In this document: piece by piece, positions 22,033 to 33,779 of the stretch
How the letters are laid out: each line of letters opens with the position of its first letter
How positions within the stretch are numbered: the first letter of the stretch is position 1
NCBI GenBank assembly: GCA_951217055.1
Contig: OX578280.1
Span: forward strand, 6,510,001 to 6,574,000
Reading direction: 5' to 3'
Length of the DNA: 64,000 bases
From: Gerris lacustris
Lineage: Eukaryota > Arthropoda > Insecta > Hemiptera > Gerridae
Program-made: the position numbers and the translations under genes
The notes under the pieces: generated by a model
What the model was told of the DNA's origin: nothing
Databases searched by the model: none
What the model saw: the letters and a program-made list of their open reading frames with translations, nothing else

Positions 22033-22735
22033 AATATTATTTCTAGGTATACTATTTTGTAAAACAATTTTTTTTTGCACCAATTCATAGAACTCAACGG
22101 AAAAACACCTTACTATAATATAATAAATGCTATGAAAATGTGGATATTGTTGTCGACAAAAAAAAAATCGTAATTTTAATGTTAATTCCAGATTCCATTG
22201 AAAAAAAAAAACACTGAATACTACAAGAGTATAACTATTGTTTAAAAAAAAGAAGAGAATTCTGTTATTTTTAAAAAAAGTTTTTCTACATAGTTGGAAC
22301 GGAAAAAAGAAAATTCAACCATTAAAAACACAAGTTGTCTCGTAACTTTCATGCAGTTCTAAAATTAGCTGAGCTTGCAGCCACTCAAAACTAGAAAAAA
22401 AACTATAGGAAAGTTAGAACTAAACTTGCTTCTATGTTTTTCTTTTTTTATATCTCATTCACTGCAAATCTATTTTTTTTTATACAAAGCGTAGTAGTAG
22501 ATTCTCAACTCTGGAGGTTTTTTTTTTTGGATAGAAATAGATGTTTGAGTTTAATAGATCAAACTTTATCATCAGACTCAGGGCCGTCGATATGCAAGGG
22601 GGGAAGCGGTCAATCTGAGAGAACGGCCGACACCAATCCTCAAAATATTTTGTTAAAAATTTAAAACAAAATCCATAGTTGCAAAATTATAATAATGTGT
22701 AATAAGATTAATTGAGGAATAGACACTCCAATAAA

Positions 22736-22805
22736 CTAGTCATCGCGTGGCTTTATCATTGAAGCGAGCGTAGCGAGCTTCCTACATTCAACGAAATATG
22801 CTCCG

Positions 22806-22845
<40 letters not shown>

Positions 22846-23542
22846 AGTAACGTTTACGCGTGTGACGATAACTTGAGTAAAAGTTAACCGATATAGTTGA
22901 ACTTTGGTATACATGTTCCTCTTACTAATACTCAGGCTAAGTTCGTTGGACAGCGTGATCCGTCCATGAGTTCGCGCGCAACGCTCGCGTAAACGAGAGG
23001 TACAAAAATTAAATTGGAATTTCAGGACGGGAAATGATTCTATCATCATCTACTCGATGAGACGAACATTTTTTTCATATAACATTTTTTACTAAAACCA
23101 ACAGCGACACCGCTATGACTTAATAAAGATCGCTAAAACTATTAAAGCGGACCTAAACGTTTATAATAGAGAAAACAACCTTTTTACCGATATCTTACGT
23201 TCTAACGAAACGATTTTAATAAAACTTCATATACACCATCTAATGCACAATTGAAACAGGTATGCAAAATTTCAACTTGATACAAGCAAAATTCTTTGCT
23301 TAGTGACGAGATACATTTATAATAATTGTTTAAAAGCTACCGCGGGTGGTGAAGATTGTTATAGTCGTATAGTGTATGGTTTGTTTAGGAAGTAAAGCTT
23401 TGTACCGAGTACCCCCACTCTACCCTACACTACCCTCTTCCAGTTATCTTCAACTATGACATTCATCATGATTAATAAATTTCAATATTTAGTATTTCAT
23501 TGCAATACGCTCGCTTCAATGATAGAGCCACGCGATGCCTAG
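22736..23542 (-). mobile_element. family C element, full-length copy
   Basis: The 35-bp inverted ends, CTAGTCATCGCGTGG through GAAGCGAGCG, bound 807 bp. This copy defines the family as a TIR element. A (GTCT)n tract at 22806-22844 is the reverse of the CAGA tract in other copies. No coding region is seen. The flanks do not show a clear target duplication. Confidence 0.7.
22806..22844. repeat. (GTCT)n microsatellite
   Basis: A tetranucleotide run lies inside the family C copy. Confidence 0.95.
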
Positions 23543-24175
23543 TAAATATACATTGAATATTGAAAATATAGATAATCATGAATCATGATGAGTTGATTAT
23601 ATAGGGTATGATAGTAGTACAGCGGCTATTAGTAAGGGAACCACCCCGCATTCTTACTCTTACTATTCCTCTAACCAAACATTTCCTTTTCAATTATTAT
23701 AAATTGTATCTCTTTGCTACAAAAGAACTACTGCATGTATCAAATTGAAATTTTGCATGCCTGTTTCAATTGTGCATTAGATGGTGTATATGAAGTTTTA
23801 TTAAAATCGTTACGTCAGAACGTAAGATATCGGTAAAAAGGTTGTTTTCTCTATTATAAACGTTTAGGACCGCTTTAATAGTTTTAGCGATCTTTATTAA
23901 TTCATAGCGGTGTCCCTGTTGGTTTTACTAAAAAATGTTATTTGTAAACAATGTTCGTCTCATCGAATAGATGGTGATAGAATCTTTTCCCGTCCAGAAA
24001 TTCCAATTTAATTTTTGAACCTCTTGTTTACGCGAGCGTTGCGCGCGAACTCTTAGAAGGATCACGCTGTCCATCGAACTTAGCCTGAGTATTAGTAAGA
24101 GGAACATGTATACCAAATTTTAACTAAATCGGTCAACTTTTACTCAAGTTATCGTCACACGCGTAAACGTTACTC

Positions 24176-24230
<55 letters not shown>

Positions 24231-24271
24231 GCATAGTTGAATGTAAGAAGCTCGCTTACGCTCGCTTCAAT
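23543..24271 (+). mobile_element. family C element, copy lacking its left end
   Basis: It abuts the previous copy exactly after its CTAG end, begins in the family interior, and ends CGCTTACGCTCGCTTCAAT. It contains CTCTAACC uninterrupted, which is the empty counterpart of the 9185 insertion. Confidence 0.7.
24178..24226. repeat. (CAGA)n microsatellite
   Basis: A tetranucleotide run lies near the right end of the family C copy. Confidence 0.95.
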
Positions 24272-24900
24272 TATTGTAGTCAGTATATAGGTCTCTTGGT
24301 TTTGTACCGTCCCTAGGAAAGATTAAAACAAGTAAGGCACGCTTCACTTAAGTACTTTAGTCGATAATCGCCATTTCTGTGGTTCTGTTTTCATTCTGTA
24401 AAATTGCAACATTTTATACTAAAAAATTTGCAATAAATTTAATCGTATTAACACTTAACTCCCCGAATTATTTTTTTGTAAAATTTGTTTTTTTTTCTGG
24501 GGATTTTGTCTGTTAAGAGGTCCCTTAATATGTAAAAAATGTTTTTAAAAAATTGAAATAAATTCCTTACCCCAAATTTGGGCTGTTGCCATATGGCAAC
24601 GCTAGAACATTAGCCCTACAGTTTTTTTTCTCAGAAAATTTTTTAATAATTTAATTTACAAAATGTATGTAAAATAAATTTTAGGTTAAAAAAGTAACAA
24701 ATAATACTAACAAAATACTAAATTTATTTAAAAGAACAAAAAAGCAAATTTCTTTTTTTTTTGGAATTATTTGTATTAGGTATCATGTTTTTTTTTCTGT
24801 AAAATTATGTAATTATTTCTTATTTTGTGGTTTTATGCATGTGTTTTTGTTATTACCTTTAAAAATATATATGTATTATTCAATTGTAATAAAAAATAAA
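24272..24900. other. AT-rich, nothing recognised
   Basis: Long T tracts are present. No supported gene or bounded repeat was found. Confidence 0.4.
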
Positions 24901-25438
24901 CTGCCAATTAATGTGGCACATAGCTTCCTCGCATCCAATCATGTACTTTATTGTTATATTGTTTATTGTGTAAAAACTATTAATATAGTTTTAGCGATCT
25001 TGAACACTTCATAGCGGTGGAGATGTTGGTTTTACTAAAAAATTGTATTAGTAAAAAAAATGTTTGTCTCATTGAATAGATGAAGTTAGATTTATTTCCC
25101 GACCAAAAATTCCAATTTTTAATTTTAAGTTCACGTTTACGCGAGAGTTGCTCGTGAACGCTTTGATGGGTAACGTTCTCCAACGAACTCGTCCTGGGCA
25201 TTGGTAAAATGAACATGTCTATTAAATTTAATCAAAATCGGTCGAAATTTACTCAAGTTATCGTCGCACGTTTCATAATTCGCGGACACACAGACCTACA
25301 GACAGACACGAGACAAAAAATGTTCCCTGATGTCTGAAACGGATTTCTGTCTTGGAATTTTTAAAATCGGAAGCATAAAAGTTTTTCGTTCTCAAAAGTG
25401 AACATAATGCTTCCGTTACCTTCGGTAAGCTCGGAAGC
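24901..25438 (+). mobile_element. family A repeat, copy 1
   Basis: It starts CTGCCAATTAATGTGGCAC and ends CCGTTACCTTCGGTAAGCTC plus GGAAGC. The middle (GTTGGTTTTACTAAAAAA, CGTTTACGCGAGAGTTGC, ACTCAAGTTATCGTCGCAC) is shared with family C, but both ends differ. The short peptide frames here are repeat translation. Confidence 0.7.
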
Positions 25439-25456
25439 AATATAAATAAAAATTGA

Positions 25457-25872
25457 CTGCCAATTAGTGTGGCACATAGCTTCCTCGCATCCTATCATGT
25501 ACTTTATTGTCATATTAACATTCAAATTATTGTTATATTAATTATTGTGTAAAAACTATAAAATAGTTTTAGCGATCTTTAACGCTTCATACAGGTGTCG
25601 CTGTTGGTTTTACTAAAAAATTGTATTTGAAAAAAAAGTTTGTCTCATTGAATAGATGAAGTAAGATTTTTTCCCCGACCTAAAATTCAAATTTTAAATT
25701 TGAAGTTCACGTTTACGCGAGCGTTGCTCGTGAACGCTTAGACGGATAACGCTGCCCAACGAACTCGTCCTGGGCATTAGTAAAATGAACATGTCTACAA
25801 AATTTCAACAATATCAGTCGACATTTACTCAAGTTATCGTCGCACGCTTCATAATTCGCGGACACACAGACC

Positions 25873-25924
<52 letters not shown>

Positions 25925-26053
25925 CAAGACCAAAAATGTTCCCTGATGTCTGAAACGGATTTCTGTCTTGGAATTTTTAAAATCGGAGGCATAAAAGTTT
26001 TTCATTCTCAAAAGTGAACACAATGATCCGTTACCTTCGGTAAGCTCGGAAGC
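25457..26053 (+). mobile_element. family A repeat, copy 2
   Basis: This second direct copy begins 18 bp after copy 1 and carries a (CAGA)n tract at 25870-25922. Its ends are the same as copy 1. Confidence 0.7.
25870..25922. repeat. (CAGA)n microsatellite
   Basis: A tetranucleotide run in family A copy 2 reads as SVCL repeats in frame. It is not a gene. Confidence 0.95.
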
Positions 26054-27390
26054 AAAATATAGATATTATTATATACATATTATTTTTAAAAGAATAGCCC
26101 TATAATATTTGTTACTAATTATTAATTATACTTGTTCAACAAAAATAATTACAAGATTTAGAGACTACTTGAGAAATATTTAGAAAATAATCAATAAAAA
26201 AGTCCAGTCATGCACCATGACTTAATGAGCGAATTTTCAAAGAAATCTGCGTATTATTGGATATGATAATCGGTGAAAAAATAAAAATAAATTGGTACAC
26301 AGGGGTACGGGGTACAAAAGTCAAAATAGTATTTACCCTTCAAGATGCATGTCGTTGGAAAGCTCTTTAAGAGTACAATAATTGTTGTTATGTACACTTT
26401 TATCATATTTTCATATAAAAGGGGGGTAAAATAGTAAAAACACGTTTTTATGCTATTTTTGACCATTAATTGTAAAAATTTGACCCCTAAATGAACTCCA
26501 AAAATTCTGGCCAACGAACTCATCCTTTCTTTTGATATTATTGACATTTTAAAATTTGTTTGAAATTTTTAAGTGCATCCTAAGGGGAGATATCGTCTGG
26601 AGTGACACATATATACATACATATATACATACATACATAAAAAAAAGTGTTAAATTTTAGGAATCGATTCAGAATGGTCTGAAACGGATTTCCATGGAAA
26701 AAATTTTCAAAAATTCGCATTACAAAAATTTTGAAGCCATTGCAATAGCGTAATTTTCTTTGAAAATTCGCTAAAAGAATATTACTGCTTATGCTTATAC
26801 TTTTGACTTTTGTTACCTTATATAGTTTTATATAGGTTTCAAAAAATCAAATGCATGGTAAATACTTCTCGCTCTTGATATAGCCCTTAAATTCTGTATG
26901 AAGGGCAACTAAAACCCTAAATGGCACCCCCATTTTGTATGTCTTATTCGGGTATATGAGGGAGTTTAGTACCATTAATATCTTCTCAAGCAGACATATT
27001 TCTCTCATGTTGTAATATAATTACCTTTAATATTTAACATACTAGAGGTCAAATCTTTCTCACACAAAAAAGGCTTTGAAAGATCGAAAATTTTCGAGGA
27101 CTTTTACTCATGAAAGGAGAGAAATGGTCCAAAGATACACCAGGTTTCTAAATTATAATTGTTTTCTTCGGTTATTAAAATTATTATAGGATTTTTTTTT
27201 AATTTTAATCAAATGATCCATGATGGGTCATATTATACTGCTCCTTAAAAAGTAAAGAATGCAGAGTTCTAAAATTACATGTTTAAGTTAAGTAGATTTT
27301 AAATAATTTGATAGCATGTGACTCGGTGTCGTCATTATTATAAGTAAAGATCATAAAACAATCATAGAGAACAAAAAAATGGATTTGGGC
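26054..27390. other. intronic DNA, repeat-tail-like, no gene
   Basis: An ACATATATACATACATAC tract near 26607, together with TGAAACGGATTTCC, resembles a transposon 3' tail. I found no bounded element or exon. Confidence 0.4.
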
Positions 27391-27394
27391 GCTG

Positions 27395-28400
27395 AAAGTG
27401 GTGAAGGATGTAGAATGTAGAGTAGAGGGTAGAGGTGGAATGATGTTTGGCCGCGTATTCGCAGTTCCCATATTGAGGGGGTTGCTCGGGAAATATCTAC
27501 ATGTGTGGAGAGGGGTGGAGGTAGTTAGCCGAGCTACTCGGCGAAAGGAGAATAATCGGTACTTCGAATATTCCGCATGTGTGGCGCCGCCTTTATGTTT
27601 AATAACGAGGGTGGGAGGGCTCGGTCCCGACACGGCCCGGGCTCGTTGTAGCGTGGATCATCTCAACGAGGCGGGGCCGAGGCGGGGACGGGCCGGGCGC
27701 GTGAAAACAATTACTACGTTCACACATCGTTTTGGAAACGGTTTTGAAAACGATCCGCTAGTTCAAAACGCTGTACGAACGGAGATCGACGGATCGTATC
27801 GGGTTAGATCCGCTCCACCAAAAATACGTGATCGGAACAGGGGATCGAAATTCAAAACGCTCGTATGAACAGGTCGTGGAGGGGATCGAGATATCAGGTT
27901 ATTTTACTCTTTTCCACTTTTTAAGTTCTTGAAGCTTTTAAGTTTTCGTTAGCTTCCGTTTCTTTTTTTTAAACTGCAAAAACGTTTTTAAACAAAAGTT
28001 AATACTATAAAGAATCTGTACTGTAAAAACTTTTAATAACTTGTAAATAAAATGTAAAAATTCACGGACATATTAGGTAACAAGAAAGAAGGTTTTACTC
28101 GTGACGTCACCGTTACGAGATTTCGAAAACAAATATTTCGATCACCTGGATTTTTTGTTGTGTGAACGGGAATCGTTTTGAAAACGAATTGGATCCGAAA
28201 CGCTTTCAAAACGATGTGTGAACGTAGTAAATGTATCCCAACGTTTTGCCACCGAGCCTCGGACGAGGCTCGGTCATGACTCGTGTCGTGCCCGGTGTAC
28301 TGTGCATTGCTTCATTTAAAATCTATACAATATTTTTTCAGCGAGCCTCGGGCCCGGCACGGCACGGCCCCGGCTCGGTGTAGCGTGAATCATCCTTTAA
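27395..28400. repeat. GC-rich repeat island
   Basis: A GC-rich module with CACGGCCCGGGCTCG near 27636 recurs in the same orientation at about 28351 (CACGGCCCCGGCTCG). Both are followed by GTAGCGTG(G/A)ATCATC. Between them lies the MITE at 27711-28230. The 156-residue plus-strand frame across it is open only because the island is GC-rich, and I recognise no domain. Confidence 0.55.
27711..28230. mobile_element. MITE with long TIRs
   Basis: The left end TTACTACGTTCACACATCG is matched by CGATGTGTGAACGTAGTAA at the right. The arms continue with TTTTGAAAACG motifs. It is about 520 bp and non-coding. The outermost TTA/TAA may be part of the TIR or a target site. Confidence 0.75.
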
Positions 28401-29110
28401 ACTACTATACTTCTACAGAAAGGCATTATTTTGTTCTGAATAGTGAATATATTTTTACGATCACTAATTACATTTGGGTTTCCTAAGCGAAATTTAATAA
28501 ATCTTAATTTCTTAACTAAAAAAAAACCCGGACTAATACTCCCAACAAATCTAATTTTACCTCCAGAATATCTAATTTTAACTCCAAAAGATTTAAGAGC
28601 CAGTGCTGTTGCTAATTTTCTTTATCTCTCTAGCATTCTTATTTATATTTTCCTCCTCCCTATAGTCTGTATTAGCTAAATTGTCTGGCCATTTTTTTCT
28701 TTTTTTTATAAGGGGGGGGGGGGTCGGTTAACCGAGCTCTATTAACATTTCTTGTCTTAATTTCACTCTAGGTAAAACTCTAGACTACCTCCAATTCCAG
28801 GATTCTTATTTCTTTTTGTGAATTATACAATTTTTATAATGAGCATTATTTCCCATAATTCACTTTTTCCTCTTTATTAATTTTCTTTTTTGTTGTTTTC
28901 TACCTCTGACTTATACTGGTTTTGTCTTTGTAGATTTTTAAAATAAAGAAAATTTTACAGTATCTTCTTTAAAAATAGAATTCTTAAAAGGAGGGTAATA
29001 AGAGAGATTTTTTTTTTCTTTTAATTTCCATTTTAAGGCAGCAGCCAAAGAAAACCCGGTCCAATCTCTTTTAGAGTTTTGTATAATAGGAAATTATCAA
29101 AAATCTTTAA
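28401..29110. other. AT/TC-rich intronic DNA
   Basis: Pyrimidine-rich stretches and a G-run (28712-28722) are present. No supported gene was found. Confidence 0.4.
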
Positions 29111-29231
29111 AATTTACTATGTTTCCACCAGTTTCCAAAACCATTTTGAAAACTATTTTGATTTAAAAACGAATGAGTTTCCAAAACAGTTTTCACAAAA
29201 ATGTTGAAAACTATAAACTCCCAGACTAGTA

Positions 29232-29840
29232 AAGGTGGGTTCATAGCTAGCGGATCCGTATTTGCAGAGGCCCGGAGGGATTCATCTATGGCAACTCTTT
29301 TGCGGCACCGCAGAAAGTTGGTTCCAAACCATCTTTTTTGCGGTGCCGCTTAAAAACCTGTAAGAAACCTTCACTTCGTCTCCTTATTTCCTTTATGTTT
29401 TTATATTACAATTGTTTATTATATTATATTGTGTATCTGAATTTGTTCCTACATTATTTTTATAATAATCTGTATTGCATCTGTGTTTAATATACGTTTC
29501 TTATCAGTGTTTTATCTTCATCTGTGTATTATGTCCGTGTGTATTATCTGTGCTTATTATATCTGTTCCTTCATTGTTTTGATTATATACCTATTTCTTA
29601 TTTATATAATAATAAAAGTCCTAATCTATAGTCTTATTATATACGTTTTTTTTAAGCAAGAGAACTAAATTCAAGTTGAAAACACGATGTTATAATTGGC
29701 TTTGTTTATAACCTGACCGACGGAAACTCGAGGTGAGGGAAACAACGACTCGGTCCTCTGTCTCGGCGGTTCTCCGAAGAATATATTGTTATCTATATAG
29801 CCCTCCGCAAATAAGTATCCACTAGCTGTAAACCCACCTT
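29232..29840. mobile_element. MITE with TA target duplication
   Basis: The left end AAGGTGGGTTCATAGCTAG and the right end, the inverse of AAGGTGGGTTTACAGCTAG, give about 39-bp TIRs. TA flanks at 29230-29231 and 29841-29842. It is 609 bp, non-coding and mariner-like by target. Confidence 0.8.
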
Positions 29841-29885
29841 TATGGTTATAGTTAAGTCAGGTTATATTAGGTTTGTCCCAACTAA

Positions 29886-31040
29886 AGGGCACTACACACG
29901 ATCTGACCGTGTCGGCCCGACCAAGTCGGGTCCCGATCTGGTCGGTCGTAGACTCGGCTACACACGACCCAAGGATCTTATAAAATAGGGATTGAGCACT
30001 AGGCGCTAAAAGTGTCGCCAAGAACTTGGAAAATCTAGTAAGATCCGAGTAGGATCGATTACCTTCCCGTATGATTGTACAATGGTTATAACTGTAGAAG
30101 ATCAAGAAGAATGGGAAAAATTCATAGAAATTCAATCAGGTTATGCTTTTTCTTCCTTGTTTGGATAACAGTCGGGAAGAAATTGGGCCTACCTGTGCGC
30201 GCGCAAGTGGTAGTTTGATGTAGATTTTTTCCAAGTTCTTGGCGACACTTCTCAACCCAGGGGGTGTGCATAGTGCTCACCCCCTGACACGACCCGACTT
30301 GGTCAGTTGCCACGGTTCCTTCGTCGTGTTAACATAAAAAACAAAACATATTAGGTTTGTTCCAACCGAGCATTGAACCGTCCGCGGGATCGTCACCGGC
30401 ATGCGCAGTAGATAAAAGCCGTTCCAAGCTGACTTGGGACAGTGTTTCGTACCGTACACGAAACTGTTCCAACCCCGGCAGGGATCGTTTGCGAACCGTT
30501 CACTGTACGGTCCCAACGATCCTCTGACAATACCATGTACTGGTTTGTATGACATGCGCAGTTATGTCAATAATTACGAATATGAACAGGAAGGTTTCCT
30601 AACTGTTAGGTTTCCTTAATGTTTTTAATACAGTGCGAATATTAGTCCTAAACTCGTTCCAACCTGACATGATTATATTACAGTACAATGTTAGCGCATG
30701 CGTATAAACCTGTCCTAAACGATTCCCGAACGATCCGCGGGACGATACAAAGGACGGTACAAATAGCAGGGTTGGAACAAATCTAATATAAACAAACCGA
30801 ATCATAAATAATGATAGGCTTGAGCTGTCAAAACCAGCTGATTATTATCAACTTGTCGGACAGCGCTACACACGGCCCGATCTTGTCTGTTGGTTGCCCG
30901 ACCTAGGGTGGTCGGGTGGCAGTGCCCACCCAACAGCCGACTTAGTGCACCGACCAAGTCGGGCTAGCGCCTCGACTTCTTGCCCAACCTGACCAAATTG
31001 GCCCAACCGCCCGACCAAGTTAGATCGTGTGTAGGGGCCT
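29886..31040. mobile_element. Harbinger-type MITE Y inside MITE X
   Basis: The ends AGGGCACTACACACGATC and the inverse of AGGCCCCTACACACGATC are flanked by TAA at 29883-29885 and 31041-31043. The interior repeats ACCAAGTCGGG motifs and contains another copy of MITE X. It is 1155 bp, of which 436 bp is that insertion. Confidence 0.82.
30351..30786. mobile_element. TA-target MITE X, copy 1 (intact)
   Basis: The element is 436 bp, with ends TTAGGTTTGTTCCAACC and the inverse of TTAGATTTGTTCCAACCC, flanked by TA. It has inserted into MITE Y, itself inside another copy of X. The 61-92 residue frames here are overlapping shadows of the MITE. Confidence 0.85.
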
Positions 31041-31635
31041 TAAGCAGTGTGGTCCGCGATATCGTCTCAGACATGCGCAATGGATAAAAGCAGTTCCAAT
31101 CGGACTTGTGACAGTATTTCGTACCGTCCTCCAAACTGTTCCAACCCGTGCTGGGACCGTTTACTGTACGGTCCCAACGATCCTCTGACAATACCAAGTA
31201 CGGGTTTGTATGACATGCGCAGTTATGTCAATCGTCACACACGTCAACAGGAAGGTTCTCTTAAATGTTTTTTAATACGGTGTTAATTATAGTCCTAAAC
31301 CCGTGTCAACCTGACTTGATTTTATTACAGTATAATGTTAGCGCATGCGCATAAAACCTATAACGATTCCCGAACGATACGGGGGAAGATACAAAGGACG
31401 GTACAAATAGGGAAGTTGGACCAAACCTAATATCTTTGCTCATCATACCTACTGCACATGTCTCAATTTTGTTTTCAATTCAATACCTGTTTCCATGCTA
31501 TTTTTTCAATACAAAACCAAAAATTTGCTGTTGTGACCTTGAAATCAAATCATTTTGAAATCACCGTTTCCATGGGGTATTGAATACCAAAACCGTTTTC
31601 AAAAACTCATAAAAACGTAGTAACTGTCTTGAAGA

Positions 31636-31970
31636 CGATCACGTATTATAACATGAAGAAAACGTATTATAACATGAAGATCACTTATTACAACATGAAG
31701 ATCGCGTATTATAACACGACGATTACGTATTATAACATGAAGATCACGTATTATAACATGAAGATTGCGTATTATAACATGAGGATCTCGTATTATAACA
31801 TGACGATCACATATTATAACATGAAGATCACGTATTACAACATGAAGATCGCGTATTATAACATGAGGATCACGTATTATACCATGAAGATAAAGTATTA
31901 CAACATGAAGATCGCGTATTATAACATGACGATCACGTATTACAACATAACGATCTCATATTATAACATG
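31636..31970. repeat. 21-bp minisatellite, about 16 copies
   Basis: The unit is ACGTATTATAACATGAAGATC with small changes. Because 21 is divisible by 3, one frame stays open for 128 codons as YYNMKIT-type heptads. I see no promoter or flanking exon, so I call it a repeat and not a gene. Confidence 0.92.
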
Positions 31971-32015
31971 CAAAGCTGTCCTTTTATTGATCTTATTTGG
32001 CTTCAAATAGGATGA

Positions 32016-32480
32016 GTCCAGTAAAAGTGTGAATTTCTTTCACTTAGAGCATAACATAATCACTGCCCATAATCACTCAAACCCACTTCAAAACTCTTAG
32101 AGTGCAGATCACAGACATTTCATATTTCATGAGACACCAAATTTTAATTCGAAATGCGACAAAAAATTCCAAGTCAAATGTAGAGCGGTGTAATCCTTTT
32201 CCTAATGCTTTAAAAAAGCCTGAGACTCAAGAAATATTTTATCTCTAAAACTCGGAATTCTATTGCCAAGTCAAACTTAATGTTTAGATAAACAGGTCAA
32301 GTGTGTGCTGATCAGCACACAGCGAGGGTCCGTAGGCAACCCTGTATAGTTTAAGTAGTACTCTATTGATGGTGTTTTCTAAAATGCTAAAAAGCTTACT
32401 TTGAACTATCTTATGGGTCTGATATTCTCAAAACACATAAACAAACTTCCGATAAAGTATTTTATTGCCACTGAGCCGGA
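32016..32480. other. intronic, nothing recognised
   Basis: I found no bounded repeat or exon. Confidence 0.4.
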
Positions 32481-32980
32481 CTACAACCATATAAATACAT
32501 CGAAAAGACCATAATTAGAAAAAAACGTATTTTGCCAATAAAAAATAAAATAATATTTTTTTCGAAATTTCCAAAAAGTGGTATCTTTACTTTTGGTCGA
32601 AGAATGTTCAGGAATTTTTTCAGATCTTTTGCACTTCACATAAGCGAGATAGAGGGGGGGGGGGCATTTCACACCCGCTTCAAACTCGCCTACGCTCGCC
32701 CTATCAAAGTTATGACGTTCCCTTTCATATGATACCCCTCACGGTGTCGAAAAAAAATGTAAAATTTTTAACCCTTAAGTTTTTTTACCCCAATTTTTTT
32801 GAAAATATTTTTTTTAAGTCGCAATATTTTTAATATATGTGGGCAGGTACAAGACACATACATGCCAAATTTCAAAGTGATCGGACGAAAGGTGTAGCCG
32901 TGAGAGCACGCGAGAGGACGGACGGACAGACACACGCAGGAAAATATAAGGGTCCTTGGTTTTGCCTACGGACCCTAATA
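32481..32980 (+). repeat. retrotransposon-like tail repeat
   Basis: ATGCCAAATTTCAAAGTGATC precedes GGACGGACGGACAGACAC and then GGGTCCTTGGTTTTGCCTAC. This order is shared in outline with the 43-bp array region near 20.98 kb and the modules at 10.5 and 11.45 kb. It is probably the 3' tail of a dispersed element. There is no coding. Confidence 0.5.
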
Positions 32981-33660
32981 ACCAACTCCATTTAGTAACA
33001 CCATCGAATCCATTTCTAATTAAACATTTTTAGTCATTCTGCTGATGAGTAACCTTATCAAATCATCATTTCTAGTTAACCATCATCTTGAATCCTATAT
33101 AAATTTTTCCAAATGCTTTTTCCATCTCCTTGTTTCTAATAAATCTTTTTTTTGTGAAGCTTTATCGCTGTTGTAACTGGATTATGACGGCGGCTTTTTC
33201 CGGTCAATCTTTAGAGGGTTGGGGTTGGGTATAGAGGTTGGAGGCTGGTAAACGATTCTGGGCTTATAAGGACGTGAATTTTCTCGTGGACTGCGAGTAT
33301 TGGAAGGATATTGGAGGAAATAGACATGGAAATAGCCGCCTGGCTAGAGGTGGAGGGTCCTCTGGCTTAACACTCGACCGACCAGTCCAACATTGACCCT
33401 TATCTCTCTCCAATATACCAACTATACACCGTCATTTCATCTTAAATACTCTATTTTCAATTTTTTTTTTTTTCTCCCTCTCAATCCCACCAGCATAAAA
33501 ATCTGTTAATGCCATTTTCATCTTAAATTTTTAATAATCCTTTACCCTCTTTATACTTTCAATCTGTACTTTATCTCCACTTTACACTATAAATTACTAT
33601 GACTTATCGTGTGACTAAATCATACACAAAAAAAAATATTGAAAAGCATATTGTTTTTTT
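32981..33660. other. intronic, nothing recognised
   Basis: A moderately G-rich stretch at 33200-33360 (GGTTGGGGTTGGG) is the only distinct feature. Confidence 0.4.
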
Positions 33661-33779
33661 GTTTTTTACTTTTCCTCACTACTAACAGTAGGAAAAGTAT
33701 TGTTTTCACCAAAAAATTTTTTTCCGAGATTTCAACGGAATTATCCGTTTTAGGTATTTTTAAAACCTCCTGAGTGGTT

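Larger units (their letters stand above)
29867..31430. mobile_element. TA-target MITE X, copy 2 (interrupted)
   Basis: The ends are TTAGGTTTGTCCCAAC and the inverse of TTAGGTTTGGTCCAAC, with TA on both sides. It is interrupted after its first 19 bp by MITE Y. Removing Y and one TAA restores about 406 bp that aligns with copy 1 throughout (GACATGCGCA, GTTCCAACCC, CGATCCTCTGACAATACCA). Confidence 0.8.
29112..31622. mobile_element. possible outer TIR element hosting nested MITEs
   Basis: TTACTATGTTTCCACC at 29114 and the reverse-complement-like AAAACGTAGTAA at 31621 are weakly inverted. Both are accompanied by CCAAAACCATTTTGAAAAC-type blocks. This may be an old element broken by the later insertions described below. 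The end match is short. Confidence 0.3.

Noticed and set aside
22736..23542. Helitron (CTAG end followed by T)
   Set aside because: The element has clear 35-bp terminal inverted repeats, which Helitrons lack, and no TC start.
25713..26023. Cys/Leu/Ser-Val repeat proteins
   Set aside because: They are (CAGA)n tracts read in frame inside a family A repeat.
27398..27868. 156-codon plus-strand frame
   Set aside because: It runs through a GC-rich repeat island and into a MITE, with no domain or splice support.
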